64,000 nucleotides of DNA from Apostichopus californicus (taxonomy: Eukaryota > Echinodermata > Holothuroidea > Aspidochirotida > Stichopodidae), in the NCBI GenBank assembly GCA_020650975.1, contig JAIPMN010009634.1, forward strand, positions 1 through 64,000. Direction: 5' to 3'. The translations under genes were made by a program, and so were the position numbers. The notes beneath the pieces are model-generated. The model ran no database searches. It was not told the DNA's origin and saw only the letters and a list, made by a program, of their open reading frames with translations. Positions within the stretch are counted from its first letter, which is position 1. Every line of letters starts with the position of its first letter. Below are positions 34,801 through 49,800 of the stretch, piece after piece.

Positions 34801-37800
34801 TTTTGATTTCAAACAAAATGAAAATTATACTATCCATCTTTGGAAAACCAAAAAATCAGAAAATTTATTTTTTTGATACCTTGGGAAGGCAAGTTTGTTA
34901 GTATTTGATTTTAATCGCCATAAAGTGTGTAGGGCTTACAAGTATATAGGGCTACAAAGTGTGCTAACTTCACCCAAAAAGATTACAAGATACGTTCTTA
35001 ACATGTGGGCTTCATGAATTAAAGTATCTCATACCTTGTATATTAAATTTATGGATTATAGTTTTAATTCCTGTCTTCACCGCAAACATCACAAAAGTTC
35101 GACCTTATGAATGTCCCAATATAAAACTCAGATTTAATAGGAAATTAAGTAGAATGAATTAACCCATTGATCTACATCATGACACATACGGGTCTTGACA
35201 AAGTCAATGCATAATGTTCACTATACATTGTAGTATGAACATAAAAAAATTTAAGAAAAGAAATGTTAAGGGTCCTCTGAAGGGTAGAGATATTACACTT
35301 TATACCTGCTGCTGAGTAAATCATTAAACTGTAGGAGATGAGGATATGGGTAGGGAGTATGGGGGGTGGGGGTGGAGGAAGTCGGTCACTGTTTCGGGGT
35401 ACAGGTATGACCTTGTCTATAGATTGTGGTACAAAACGGGGTACTCACGAGGCATGTCATAAAACTGAGGATCTTCGTAAGGACTGAAATCAGTGTGGAA
35501 GTCATCTTTGGCAGCACCATCATTATCATCTAACCAAAAGAGAGAGAAATGAATAAAACGAAATAGGTTTAAAAATTCCTCAGATCACAAATGATCCATA
35601 ACTTAATTCGTGAAGTCATCACAGATAGGAGGAGAAGGTTGGTAGGTGTGAGGAAGGTAGGATGCTGGGTGGGGTAGGGAAGGCAGATATGGGGGGAGGG
35701 GTGTGCTATAAAGCAGTTTGAAACTTGTACCTTTCTATCTTTTTTTATTGAAAAGTTAACAATTAATGATTGCTGAACGTAACATTAATTTTAGATCCAA
35801 CTTTTTATTGTGATTAAATGTACATTTAAGTGGGATTTAATATGCAATAGTTTTCCATTTTAAGTAATATTTCTCTCTCATGAAGATGCTCCTAGTACTC
35901 TTATTATTAGTTTCTGTTACGGTCTGTGACTCACCTGTGTTTACAAAGAGTCTTCTAGACAGCCTGCTATTCCTAGTACTCTTATTATTAGTTTCTGTTA
36001 TGGTCTGTGACTCACCTTTGTTTACAAAGAGTCTTCTAGACAGCCTGCTATTCCTAGTAATATTATTATTAGTTTCTGTTACGGTCTGTGACTCACCTGT
36101 GTTTACAAAGAGTCTTCTAGACAGCCTGCTATTCCTAGTACTCTTATTATTAGTTTCTGTTATGGTCTGTGACTCACCTGTGTTTACAAAGAGTCTTCTA
36201 GATAGCCTGCTATTCCTAGTACTCTATTAGTTTCTGTTACGGTCTGTGACTCACCTTTGTTTACAAAGAGTATTCTAGACAGCCTGCTATTCCTAGTACT
36301 CTTATTATTAGTTTCTGTTACGGTCTGTGACTCACCTGTGTTTACAAAGAGTATTCTAGACAGCCTGCTATTCCTAGTACTCTTATTATTAGTTTCTGTT
36401 ACGGTCTGTGACTCACCTGTGTTTACAAAGAGTATTCTAGACAGCCTACTATTCCTAGTACTCTTATTATTAGTTTCTGTTACGGTCTGTGACTCACCTG
36501 TGTTTACAAAGAGTCTTCTAGACAGCCTGCTATTCCTAGTCCTCTTAATATTAGTTTCTGTTACGGTCTGTGACTCACCTGTGTATACAAAGAGTCTTCT
36601 AGATAGCCTGCTATTCCTAGTACTCTATTAGTTTCTGTTATGGTCTGTGACTCACCTGTGTTTACAAAGAGTCTTCTAGACAGCCTGCTATTCCTAGTCC
36701 TCTTAATATTAGTTTCTGTTACGGTCTGTGACTCACCTGTGTATACAAAGAGTCTTCTAGATAGCCTGCTATTCCTAGTACTCTATTAGTTTCTGTAACG
36801 GTCTGTGACTCACCTGTGTTTACAAAGAGTCTTCTAGATAGCCTGCTATTCCTAGTACTCTATTAGTTTCTGTTATGGTCTGTGACTCACCTGTGTTTAC
36901 AAAGAGTATTCTAGACAGCCTGCTATTCCTAGTACTCTTATTATTAGTTTCTGTTACGGTCTGTGACTCACCTGTGTTTACAAAGAGTCTTCTAGACAGC
37001 CTGCTATTCCTAGTACTCTTATTATTAGTTTCTGTTACGGTCTGTTTCACCGTCACACGGCTGTGTTTGTACTCTGCGTTGCTAGGTGACCATCTTTTAT
37101 CCTTCATCATCTCCTCCAGTCTGGTCCTCAGAGCATTGTTGGTGTCGATGCTTCGCTCCAGCTGAATCCTCAAGCGCCTCATCTCCTTCAAGAGCTCGGT
37201 CAGGTCGATCCCTGTCTTGGGGTCTGTGATCTTAGGGAGCGTAGGGTCTCCTCTTCCACCTGTGGTCTCATTGGCAGGAGAATCTGACAAAGATGGAATG
37301 ACATATTTAATGTAAATAAGGCCAGCTGGTCTCATAAATAAATGATTAAATAAACGGCCTAGCACTAAGCTTACTGCACATAGTACATAAAGTACACAGT
37401 AGATAGACTGCAGCCTAGTCTACTTTGCATTTAAGAATTGGGGCTGAACTAGTTAATCATTAACTGCTCAACTTGTTACACACATAACTTACACCTTTTT
37501 TATGGGCAAAATTTACTTCACTGCACTTGCGAGGAACATTACACTAGTTGCCATAGCAACCGTCAGCTAATAACAATCTTCTGATGTGCAAAAAAAATAT
37601 ATATTTCAAGAGTTTTTACAAAACTCTGCACTAGTTGCATGAGAGAATCTGCCAAGGAGAACATTATGCTAAATGTTTTGAAAAAGAACCAGCTGTTTGT
37701 AAAGTTGAGGGCTCAGGGTTTAAAACCTTGTCAAATTTACCCCCCCCCCCTTGGAACATGTTTCTTAGTACTGCCGATCTCCCCAGAAATGCAATCAAAC

Positions 37801-40800
37801 AGTCATGTTTAGACTCACCAGTGGGGTGGATCTGTTCGTAGACGCTCAACTCAAAGCGGAGAGTATTTTGTAGCTGTTCCACCTCTACAAGTTGTTCGGA
37901 GAGCCTGTGGTTTTCTGACTCCAACCTATCGTGGGTTGAAAACATGCAAGAGTAGTTAAGTAAAATGACTGGCACTTTGTTCCCGCCGGTACTTTTTGCA
38001 TTGGCAAATGGGTCAACTTTACCTTGATGAGTATTATACATAACCAATGTGAAGTTTGATATTTGATGAAAAACCTTAACATTAGTTAATATCCAAAGAG
38101 CGAAGTTATTAGGCCGAAAGGACCAATGTTTGTAGAAATGGGTTCAAAGACATCCTAAAAATAAAAATTTGATACCTTTTCCATGACAAAATTAAGAAAT
38201 TCCATGACTGTTTTCATCAAACATGTCTGACTATTTGTTCTGGGTAAATTTTCAGGGAAAAAAAATACTCAAGTAGAAACAAATTAAGAAAATTGTTCCA
38301 TTTTGCACAACTTTTCTATGACTTTTAACAGCTTTATTATTGTTCATGACTTTTCTACGCCTGGAAACTGATTTTCAACATTTCTATCACTTTTCCACAT
38401 TTTTTCATACTGTGGGAACCATGGTAGATTTCACAGTGTAAACAATTAACTGTACACAAATTGTGTTTTCTTTGAGATTGCCTCAACTATTTCATTGAAT
38501 GATCTTCCTCAGTGGTTAAATGATTTAAATATTTCAAACAAGAAGAAAACCTTTTTACACCTCAATTGCCATGGTGACATGATTCACTCTGCTGTTGCCA
38601 GATGCTTTCACAAAATATCACCAAATATTTTAAAACTAGATTTTCGCAACACGCTTTTCTGAGGGATGTGACTTGGACATAAAGATGCAGAAAATTTTTC
38701 CAGCAATTTTAGAAATATAATCAACTTTAACCACCAGAATATCCTGTTAAAAAGGTAAATATTGCCAAGATATTGATTGAAAATAAAACGAGAGCAATTT
38801 CAACCCCTTAGAATAGGTATTTTGCCAGGACTGGCAGATGAAACAGCCTTACATGTCACTGCTATGGAGAGGTACAAAAAAATATACATATTTCTTCCAT
38901 GACCGAAATAAACAATACTTTTCTTTCATTATTACCTTGAGACATCTCTTTGGGCTTGTTTGTAATCTTCTCTCAATTTTTGATTTAAGTTGTCCTTCTC
39001 TACCAGTTTAGCGTTCAACGTTTCCACCCTGGTCGTTAGTTCAATGTTGGTCTCTTGTAGATGTATTGTAGTAACGCCTGAGTGAGAGGAGACGGTAAGA
39101 CAGAAAATTCAAACCTTGCCAAGAGGACAGCCAGACTTAACACTTTATGATAAAATTACTTTACATAATGAGTCGAAGTTAATGTGACTTAGAGAAACCG
39201 TTTAGGGAAATCCCTGACGAAGTTTAAACCTAGGTCGTAATTACTGCATTAGAGCAATAACCAGCTGGGTATATAATCATGACCATTTGGGAGTGTTAGC
39301 TCAGTGGTTAACGCCGGTGCCTTTTCAATCATAAGGTCCCGAGTTCGAGTCACTCCAAGATTAATGTATGTCGTCCAGTTACAGAGTTGTTGACAATTGA
39401 CAATTCATAATCATGGACGTAAAAATATGAATCTAAGAGACTGACTTCGGTCAGCTTGCGGCTTTGATTAGCCAATGATGACTTCTTCGCGTTCCTGCTT
39501 GCAGGAGGATCTAAATTTCATGACCATCTGTACAGTTTCTTACCTCCGGTTCCCCCTCCCGTGTCGACCAATCTTCCCTCCAGTTGCTTCCTCAGTTTAT
39601 CGTTAACCTTGATGGAATCCTCCAACTTCTTCCGTAACGCTCTCAGCTCTTCCAGGTAATCCCTTAGCGTACTGTCTGTGCTGTCCCTCGCCCCTGAACG
39701 TCCTGTCTTGACAGAGTGAGGGCTCCCTTCTGGAGTCTTGGAATGCAATACATTTCTATATACCTCTAGTTCTGATTTCAGGGTGCACACTAATAACTGG
39801 TTCTCTCTAAGCTTTGAATGAAGTTGAGCTAGGTCGGGGACGTCGTGCAGGGGCGTCGTATCGACGTGGTCCGTCTGAGTGGACGAGTTCCTCGAATCCC
39901 TCGTCGTCCGGGCGTCCCTTTGCCTCTCCAGGGCAGATTTTGCTTTCATTGCTTCCCTCAGTTGATGTTGGAGCTTGCCCATCCTCTGTTGTTTTTCCAA
40001 CGCGTCAGACGTGAGCCTGTCATGAGCAAAATGAGGTTATTAAGATGACAAGAACATATGATGAACAATTCCATAGCTACTTCAAAACAATATCATAAAC
40101 GCTTGATTACAGTATCGAGATTAGTCAACTTTTTTAAAAAAGTCAACGCAATTTTAAAAAATATATCTGCCATCTGGCAACAGCAGCGTATGTGATAGGA
40201 TCATGGCAAAATGAGTTGAAAAATTTCTTTTATTCTTTCTTCTCTCAAATGTTATGCTACGTTGGAAAGATTTTCTTTGTGAAAAGAGATCTGAACCATT
40301 GACCTCAAAGATTAACAGCCAAATGTTTTACCACTGACCAAAATGTCCAACACCTCCTTACACACCCATCCCCGCCCCCCCAAAAAAAACAGTGCTTTGC
40401 TGTGGGAACTAGTCAAAAGTCAGAGTAACTTCCATACTTTGTGAACAAGATTTATACCAACTATTCCATTTGATACACGCATTGTGGGGCAGAAAGCAAG
40501 ATATTCCACTGGAGAATCAAACAAAATTGAAGTAGAAAATATAAATATTAAATATGAAAGTATTTTTAATCGACAACTCTGATGTAAATCTCTGGCTATT
40601 GAAAACAAAGAATGGAGAAGATTTCCGTTCTTACTTTTCAAGTTCTTTTCGAGTCTCGTCTGCCACACGCTGGTTTTCTTCCAGGAGTTGACGTAAGCTA
40701 CGATTGGCCTTTTTGCTCCTCTCTAACTGCTTCTGAAGATCTGAAATCTCCCTCAACTTGATCTTTAAGCTGCGATGGCAAAATCCCAGAGATAATTATA

Positions 40801-43800
40801 AAATATCATTTAAACTTCCTGCCAAAAAATTTGGTCGCCGTGGAAACATGTTTTCAATGCATGCATTTCAACACTTGAAGCAAATCTAGAAACAACAAGA
40901 GCACTTTACTGTTTGCAAAGTCACATTTCTTTTTTCTTTTCTAGATTATTTTAAATTTGGTTCATTTTGCTTTATACATTTAAAATTACCGATGCTGAAA
41001 TATCATCAGAGATTTAAACTGTTACTACTAGTGACACTCACTAACATCAATGTTTGCTTTCATCCTAAATCTATGAACACTGACATAATGGAAAAACTGA
41101 AAAAGAAACTTCACCTACTAGTGACACCATGGCATGAAAGCTCCCTGACGAGACTTTTTGATATATATCAGACAGAACAAAGAATTTCTTAGTGGTTTCT
41201 TCTTTATTTTATCCTCGGTAGTGGTGGTGGAGGTGAGGAATGGGAAGGGAAGGATGGAGAAGCTGTACATGGTAACTATCCACATGATTTTATAGGTCAA
41301 TGGTATTCTTTGGCCTCATCTCTCTCCTTTAATTAACGACTCGTTATAATTCAAGATTTCATTCTGCTTACTTAGAGATCTAATAATTACAACTCACCTC
41401 TCAGCAAAAGTAGTCTTCTTCTTTGGTGTCGATCTTCCGCTGCTCGATGAAGGCTCTGAAGAAAGTAAAGAAGTCATCTGTATCATACAAAACTTTACAA
41501 AAGATTCAAACGATTCAATCTCCGAAACTCCTGATTTGTAAGAGTCTGTGTTGAAAATAGATCTATCGTATTGCTCAAAGTGGCTGGCATTGCACCTCTA
41601 CTCAAGTTTTGCAAGTTTTCATTCATTTTCTCGCAGCAAGTCAATACAACTGACTATAGCCAATGAATATTGTCACTGCACAACGACATCAATTATTTCT
41701 CATCCCATGATGACAACAAATTCCCCCTCCCCCCCCCATGGTATTACACACAAATCAGACTAAGACAGACCAAGTACATTGGCTATATAAAGTGTTGTGA
41801 GTTGAAACTTGTTTTCAAAAGTGCCAGTTTTTTTGGCATGAAATAGCATCTCTTGCAATTGGCTAACGAAACAAGCCATCAAATTATGTCGTGCTCGACT
41901 CTTTTTGTGTAAAATGTTGACGTAAGAGTGATTGAAAAGCAGGTAGATGTTTCAAAGTTTGACCTCTGACCTCCACTTACCATCTAGAGCCTTATGCAAT
42001 GTGTCGGCCATGTCCGCACCCCTCTTCAGTTTCTCCTGGGCCAGCTCAAACCTCTGGAGGACGTCTTCTCCGAGGTTCCCATCCAGCCAGTCACGGGCCT
42101 GTTTGATCTCGCCCATGGTCTTCAGCGCCTCCAACAACATCTCTTTCATTAAGTCACATAGTCTCTTTGATTCCTCCAAGTAACCTCTCAGCAGGACGAT
42201 TTCTTTCTCTTTGGCTTTCAATGCTTCTTTCTCCGGGTTTTCCGGGATCACCTGCGCCTCCTCGATCTGCGTCTGGATGTCCTTGTACTGTTCCTGAAGA
42301 GTGCAGTTGACATCGTTGGCCTGTTGCAACTGGCCTTTGAGGTTCTCCACCTCTTCCTGCATGCGGGTGAACGCTTCCTGGTTCGCAACCACCTGGAACC
42401 ACCCGCTCTTGTCCCGATCCGGACTGAGACCGCGGGAGGGGCTTGACGATCGACTGTCGGAACGGTTGCTTTGCAACATTCTCACGGCTCGACTGCATCT
42501 TTGGTTTTGATTCTTCAGGAGGGCGACCTGTTCACGGAGTTCAAAGACGTCCTCCGATTGACCGAATTCCGTGTAAGAATTATCGAAGAGGTCGTCCACC
42601 ATTATCGCCGGTTCCGAATCGGACTCGGAGGTCGGGAATTGCTGGCCGAAGGTCAGTCCGGGTCGTAGCAGATTGGAGTCGCTCTGAACTCTCTTCGGAG
42701 TACTGGCCGGCGACAGTCCGTAGTTGTGCAGCTGCCTTCTGTATCTCTGAATACGATTTGCTTGAAGATGAACGGTGCCCTCTGTAGCACGAATTTTTCG
42801 CTGTAGTAGCATGACTTTCTGCAAGCTCTCCTTCAGCTCTCTCTGGCAGTGAGCCAGCTGGTCTTGTAATGCCGATAACACGTCCTTGCTGACCGGATCC
42901 TCTCGTGTCTGTGTCTCTTTACAATCCGTGCCGGAACCCTGTTTGACCTCGACGCCCGCCTTCTTCAACTCTCCCTGTAGACGTTCGATCTCCCGGGCCA
43001 AGTCTATGATCAGCTGCGGATTGAATTCCCCGGCTTCCCCGTCCCTCGGCGTGTTCAGGGCGATGTGCTTCTTTAGTAATCTGTTCATGTTCTCCGCCGT
43101 CTTCAACTTCTTCCGGAGGTTGTGCAACTCTGGGTTTGGCTTCTCCTGGCTCTGCCTGGTCATCTCGTTCATCTCTGCGTGCGCGGAGTCGAGTTCGCTC
43201 CTGACGACGTCGGCTTCATCCGTTTTGTCCTGAAGCTGTTCCTTGAGAATCGCATTCGCGACTTCCAAGTGATCCACCTTGGTCTTGCCGGAATCGTATT
43301 CGTCCTTGGGACCGATGCCGAGTTTTTCTCTCAACGCCACGTTCTCCCTCTCTCGTTTCCTGATCACCGACTTGGCTTTCTCCAGCTGCGATTTCAAGTG
43401 CGGCGTCTCCCCGCTCGTCTCGTCCATCTTCCTCGTCAACCTCTCGTTGATCTCCTTCAACCGTCCGTTCTTCTCCTCCAGGTCTCTGATCTGCTCCAGC
43501 TTCTGCTGCACCTTGGCGATCAGATCCTTCTGGAACTGTCCCAACCTCTCGTTCTCCTGTTGCAGGGCGGCGCTGACCTGTGAGGAATCCCTGTCGCCCT
43601 TTGACCTCTGTTTCATCCTCTGGCATTCCTGTTCTCTCTCTTGCAGCGCCGAGTCCTTCTCCCTGAGCAACGTCTTGGCTTGATCCAACTGCTGCTTGAG
43701 AATGGGGATCACATGGCTGTTGGATCCTGCGCCATCCCTCGACTGATTAAAGAGAGCTGCATCTAGTTGCTGCTTCAGAGACAGAGCTTCCTGCTCCCTC

Positions 43801-46800
43801 TGCTGCAGCTGAGCCTCTAGGGAGTCTACTCTCTGCTTCAGGGCGTCGTTGTTCTTGTCTGCCGTGTCGTCCTCCTGCCCTGGGATGCTTCGCAGACTCT
43901 CCAAGTCTTCCCTCCTCACCCGTTCTTCCGATGCTTCTTCGTGCCTGGCAGATCTGTCCAGTTGATTCCGTAGATCCAGGAGTTCTTCCCTCATCTCGGG
44001 AACGGACATATCCATGATGTTCACGTATTGCCTCTTAACAAGAGGTTCTGACACCAAACTGCTCGCATCCTCCACTCTTCCTGCCTGTGCTTCTCTGGAC
44101 TGAAGATCTCTGGAATTTTGTTCTCTGGAGGACGGTCCATATGAGCTTTCTGAAGATAAGAGGGTCAAGAAATATCTTAAAAGGGTAAAATTTTTGAAAT
44201 GGATTTTGATATATTCTTCACATGAGTTACTAAATACCTGATTGAAACTTTGTCTCACATATAGAAGACAAGTTTTGATACTTTGATGTTTAAATATTCC
44301 ACTTTAATCAAATCAATGATGACTAGCACATGAATATAATCACCGATAAAATACACAACTTTATCTACTGAAAATCTCTCAAATCAAGTGTAAATTTCAC
44401 TTATCTGCTATTGTACTAAAGCTCCTTGGGTGTAAAAACATGGGGCTTGTGTTGATTGATGACAATCAAGTCACAGAAATGTTCAAAATATGACCCCAAA
44501 AAATGGGGGAAAAAAATAAGGAAATAAAATGTTCAAAATTAAAATGTACATATAATCACCAAAGATTACATTTATGAATGGTTATCAATAATCTATTCAT
44601 GATCAAACAAACTTATCTGTAAGAGATATATTTCACTCCACCCCCCTACTTATTCCAAGAAGTTTTCAACAAGGAATGTAAGTGTATGCGATGTGTATAC
44701 AACAAAACAAATTTTCAAATATATCTGGAAAACTTTGCAATAAAGTCCAAGCAATGCAGGACGTCTGATGACTCACCGTGTGCATCACTGCCGACTCCAC
44801 TGGTATTGGAAGAGAAATAAGGTCCTCCGTCGATGCTTATACGGATGTCGTCCCTGCTGTGCAAGCCGTTTTCCAACTGGCGACGCAGAGCCTGGACTGC
44901 AGCCAGTTCAGAATCTAACAAGCGGGTCCTACTCGAGTCGGATTCGTCCTTTGTCCCACTCTGAGTGATATTTACGTAGAGTTGCCTCTCTGCTTTAAGG
45001 GTATCCGTCAATCGACTTAACTCTTTGATTTGTTCCCTCAGAGCATCATGAAGCTGAGTAGATTAAAATAAAAGAGTATAATTGAAATAAAGTATCATGA
45101 ATACAGGTAAAACTAATTCTTCCGACAATCTCATAGAATTTTAACGAATCAAAAAACAAATGTCTCTAGAAATTTTTTTTTTACTTACTTCACAAGAATT
45201 AAAGGTTGATCAATTCTTCATTCACCAAAAAAATTATTCACATCTTTTCTTAAACAGACACAGTTTTGTCAACAAACCTAATACTTGAATTATCCATAAA
45301 AAATGTTGTTTCTGAATCTCCCATATGGTTTAACTTCTTGTCTTCTCTTAATTATTTGTAAAGTTTCATCCGATAAAAAGTTTGTGTCCCACAAAATTCA
45401 CATCATTTTTATTGCTGTTCATTTTGCAAACCATTTTTGTCTAATATCATGCATGGTTCCATCCTGATTTGATATTGGTGGAACAAACTAAACAGATCAT
45501 TGGCCAGTTCCAACAATCTAGTATGATTCCACAAGACTGAAACAAATATACTGAAATATGCACCTGGACGGCAAAATGACCAGCGGATTCATTTATACGG
45601 TAGAAATATGGACTTACATCATCATTACCGGATCCCCTCCCTTTGCGATTGTCAGCAAGATTCACTCTGATTTGAAGTTCCTGTTTACAATAGAGGTAAC
45701 AAAATGCAGAAAGGACTTTAATCAAAATAACTGACATGGACGTACACACCATACATTCACACAAAAAAACTCAAACCCTGTCGGTCGTTCTCTGCACCTC
45801 CACGGTTTATGTGAGTTAATGGGAAAACCAAAATTTACAAATAAGAAAAAATTGATATCAAGCAACTGAGCTTGAGATAAATCATTACTAGAAAGTGGGA
45901 AAATCAATTAAGGTTTCTGTCCCATAATTTCCAGTTGGCCAGCTACAGAACTTTGTACCAATCAGGTTATCCAGCTAAAATCATATAGTGATATATAAAA
46001 TTTCTCATATAATAAAGTAAATTGGTCACTATTAAATTGTTCTCTGACATTTATGTCAAATAAAACATTTCAGTGTATAATAAATTAATCACTTTTTACA
46101 TCCAACTAGGTCTGATAAATAAACTACAACAGTTTGTTTCAATAACAGATAATATTCTGCTATTCAAGTTGAACCGACATCAATTTTTCCAATTATTGCT
46201 CTCCTTTTATTTCCTTTATTTTCTTTATTCTTTAAGAAAAGTTACCTTAATAAGTCTGTCCTTTGCTTTCTCATCTTCCATTTTAGCATCAAGTTCCCGT
46301 TCCTTGGCTTCTAACTCTGCTTCCAGTTCTGTAAGTCTTCTCTTTTGCCTCGCCTGAGAAACACAGTAAAAGAAAATGTGGATTCTTTCATATTCGAAAA
46401 GAAAAAACTGCTGTGATCCGTGATGGAATTTCTTTCATTAATGCCCCACTATAAAATAGTTCTCTAATTTCTTTGCACTAACAATTACAAAAATTGGTCG
46501 CACGTTTGTGAGGCATTCAGAATGGAGATTTCAGAGCAAGCGTACTTCGAAGGAGAATACTTTGGCCACAGGAATTCCTGCTTAATGTGCTTTACATCAA
46601 CTTTTGCCACAAGTCTTGGAATTTGAGTATATTTGAATCTGGTGTTGAATCACAAGATAGTTAAACAAAGCTTTCCTTTCCTCAAAGAGGAACTAAGTGA
46701 CTTCAACATGGAATAAATTTAGTAAACATTTCATATTTGTTGACTTTGGGATGTTATAGTTGGTCAATGGTGGCACAATATCGAATCAGAATGCACTAAA

Positions 46801-49800
46801 TGTGAAGTAAGGTTCCTTTGCAGTGTAAGTGTAGCTGACACATGTCATATTCATCTCTACGTCTTCTTTTTCTTCAACTAATGCCATTATTAAACCAGAT
46901 TTAATTTCAAACTTACCATCTCGTATTTACTGACTTCAGGTTGCTGAAGCTGATCAATAGTAGCTCTACAAAATAAAAATACAAAATATCATACAAAATA
47001 AATACAAAATAGAAAAGTTTTTTATTCAGCACAAGACAAAACACAAGAAAAGAAAGCGGAAAAAACAAGTTTAAAAAAAGGAAAGAAAGTAGTAAAAAGT
47101 GAAAAGTAGATTTCATTTTAAATATTCACTGGAGGCCCAGAGCTGGCTTCCTTGAACAGTCAAATAATTCTGGTTAAATTAATACATCAATTTTCACTAA
47201 TGTTTTATGAACTTTGAAGGTCTGAACTGTGCAAGATATTACCCTAAAGAGGAAAGATATATACCAAAGTTCATACCTACGACAAGGTTTATCACTTACT
47301 TAGCTCTTTCCAATAGTTTGTTTTTGTTCTGCAATTCAGCTCTCAAAGAATCCAGCTCTCCTTTCTCTGGTAGCGATGACTTTAATCTTCTCACTTCATC
47401 TGGTGATTGGAAGAAGCAATATTTTGAAATCATGATAAAACAATGTTTTGACACACGACATCCCTATCAATCCAAATTGATAAGCTTGAGGGAACAAAAT
47501 TAACCCTGAAATTACTATAAATACCACTACTAAAATAATTAGAGAGAATTTTTTAAAGTTTTTGTTATTAAATCTTGTTTATTATTATTACATTATCACT
47601 TATAGTTTTGCAGCAACAAGATAAACCCTGAAATTACTTGTCTATAAATACCACTACTACTACTAAAAAAAAAAAAGATAAATAATTAGCGAGAATTTTT
47701 TAAGATTTTGTTATTAAATCTTGTTTATTATTATTCTTCTTTGTTTGGAGTTATAGTTGTGTTAATTAATGGTCCTCTCTGCTGTGATTTTTTCCTTCAA
47801 AACTGTAAAAATTTTATTCTAGATCGGAGTAAGGAAAATAAAACAGGAAAGGTTGACACAATTTTCACAAGACATATTCAGTAACGTCATACGCAATCAG
47901 ATTGAAAATTGCCAAAGAATTGCACATGAACAAATAACAAAGTGTTGTGCCAAACTTTTCATAAACTGACCTTTTTCATTTAAGGAACGCAAGCATACTT
48001 AAAAACCAAAAATGACTATATTAAACCTTAATATCCATCCTCACAATTTATTATCATTCTTAATAACTGGTTACATTTTTGCAAGGAGCGAGAAGTGAGA
48101 CCTCTACCTCTCTTACAAAGCTAAAGACAAAACAGGGTTTGAAATCCTTACTTAATTTCCCTGCGAACATTTTTGCGAGTACAGACGATACCGTTATCGT
48201 TTGTAAAGCAGACAACCGAGCACTCATACTTAACAATAAATATAACTAAGTCAAACACTCTGCTCTGCTGTTTACTCATTTGACTCCCGGCTTTAATACC
48301 ATCTGAGGGCTGTGAATTCCCACATACGTGGCTGGGATGGTTGGTAAATTAATCACACCCTGGGCTAAAGTGACCTCGCTGAGCATACCTTCTTTCCCAG
48401 AGAGGGATTCTCGAAGGCCATCTGCTTCATCTTTCAGTCTCTGAATCTCGGCCGCTTTGACGAGGCTGGGATGATTCTTGGCAACAGCCTGCTGCATCTC
48501 CACAAACAGCTTATCTTTCTCCCGCCCACTGTCCAGAAGTTTCTGTCGAAACAAAACCAGACGGTTAAATGCGGTTTTAAAAAAGCCTATTGAATACTGA
48601 AGTGCTGTAGGACTGCTAACCAGTTACAACCGTAGGAAGTGTCTGTATATCTCTGAATAGTGGCATCAAAGAATAATTATGTCACCAGGAACCCGGTTTC
48701 TTAAGACTTCATTTCATTTCTTTTCAGTGTATTATGAAAAATGAGAAAACCCTTTTCTATTCCCCCTTATTTTGCTCTGTTCCCAAATCGAGCTTGGGAC
48801 AGGACCTCTAGTCGCTTCTACTATGACATATGTTTCTTTAGAATGTGCTTCGAACGACTGCATTGATGTAATTCCAGCTTCAGGACACTGTTAGCACTGT
48901 GTTGTATCGTGGAATGCATTATCTATACAGTTTTCGTGAGAGCAGAACATGTGTTTCCCATCATGCTGACCCCCTTATTTACCGTGCTAAAAATAAATGG
49001 TTGTTAGGTTGGCTCTCACCTCTATAGTCTTGTCTTTCTCTTCCAGTGCGTTTCGCAGTTTACCGACGAGGTTTTCCTGCTCCCTCTCTGCCCTGTTTAA
49101 TGCATCACCAGCGCCCTAGAAGGAAAAAACCAATAAACATAGCCATGTATTACCATTGGATCGTTGGGCCCAGGCCACCAGGTGGCACTTGGAGGGCATT
49201 GAAGAGGCATGCATTATAGAGTTGTAGAATTAGATATCTAACAAAGGGAACATCATACCATGTGTCACAATGAAATTATTTCTTCAAGCTGGCAACTTGT
49301 TTTGAAGCATTATGGTCATCCACACCACCAGGCATACCTTTTTTGAAATGACACATAAGGGACACTGCTTCTAAGCAAAGGCAGGACAATCACTGATTTG
49401 TATGTCACTGACGATTGCAACAATGGCAAATAAAAATGCATCTTTTTCTGATAGGGAAACATTATGATGGACGATTACCCTGATTAAAACCAACTTTAAA
49501 AGCAGGCATCATGTGGTTATTTAAAAACATATCCAGCAGCCCCAATTAATAGTTCAGAGTATGTTAATTTTTTCAGTTGCAAACTTTGTAGCTATTAACA
49601 GTATGGAATTGGCATGAGCTATTTCCAAACTTTCTGCAAGCTTCCTGTTTTGTCTCACCTGAAGTTCCAAATCTTTGTTGTCTAGCTCCCTCTGTAGGTT
49701 ACGGATCTTGTTGCTATGCTGTGACGTCTGTTTACCCAAATTTCCGTTCAAGTCCTGAGCAATAAAGAAAAAACAATTATATGAACTATAAAGAACAGAG

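Noticed and set aside
35880-37165. Plus-strand hydrophobic open frames (repeating LLFLVLLLLVSV) that look like membrane proteins
   Set aside because: Antisense reading of the 81-bp array. The minus strand carries the conserved myomegalin-like exon with proper splice sites.
39289-39357. Candidate functional tRNA gene
   Set aside because: The acceptor stem pairs, but the anticodon loop is oversized and the sequence continues into a SINE body without a terminator.
42301-43683. Several open frames of 100-150 codons on the plus strand and in a second minus frame
   Set aside because: Shadows of the 723-codon coiled-coil exon, which has family homology and matched splice sites.
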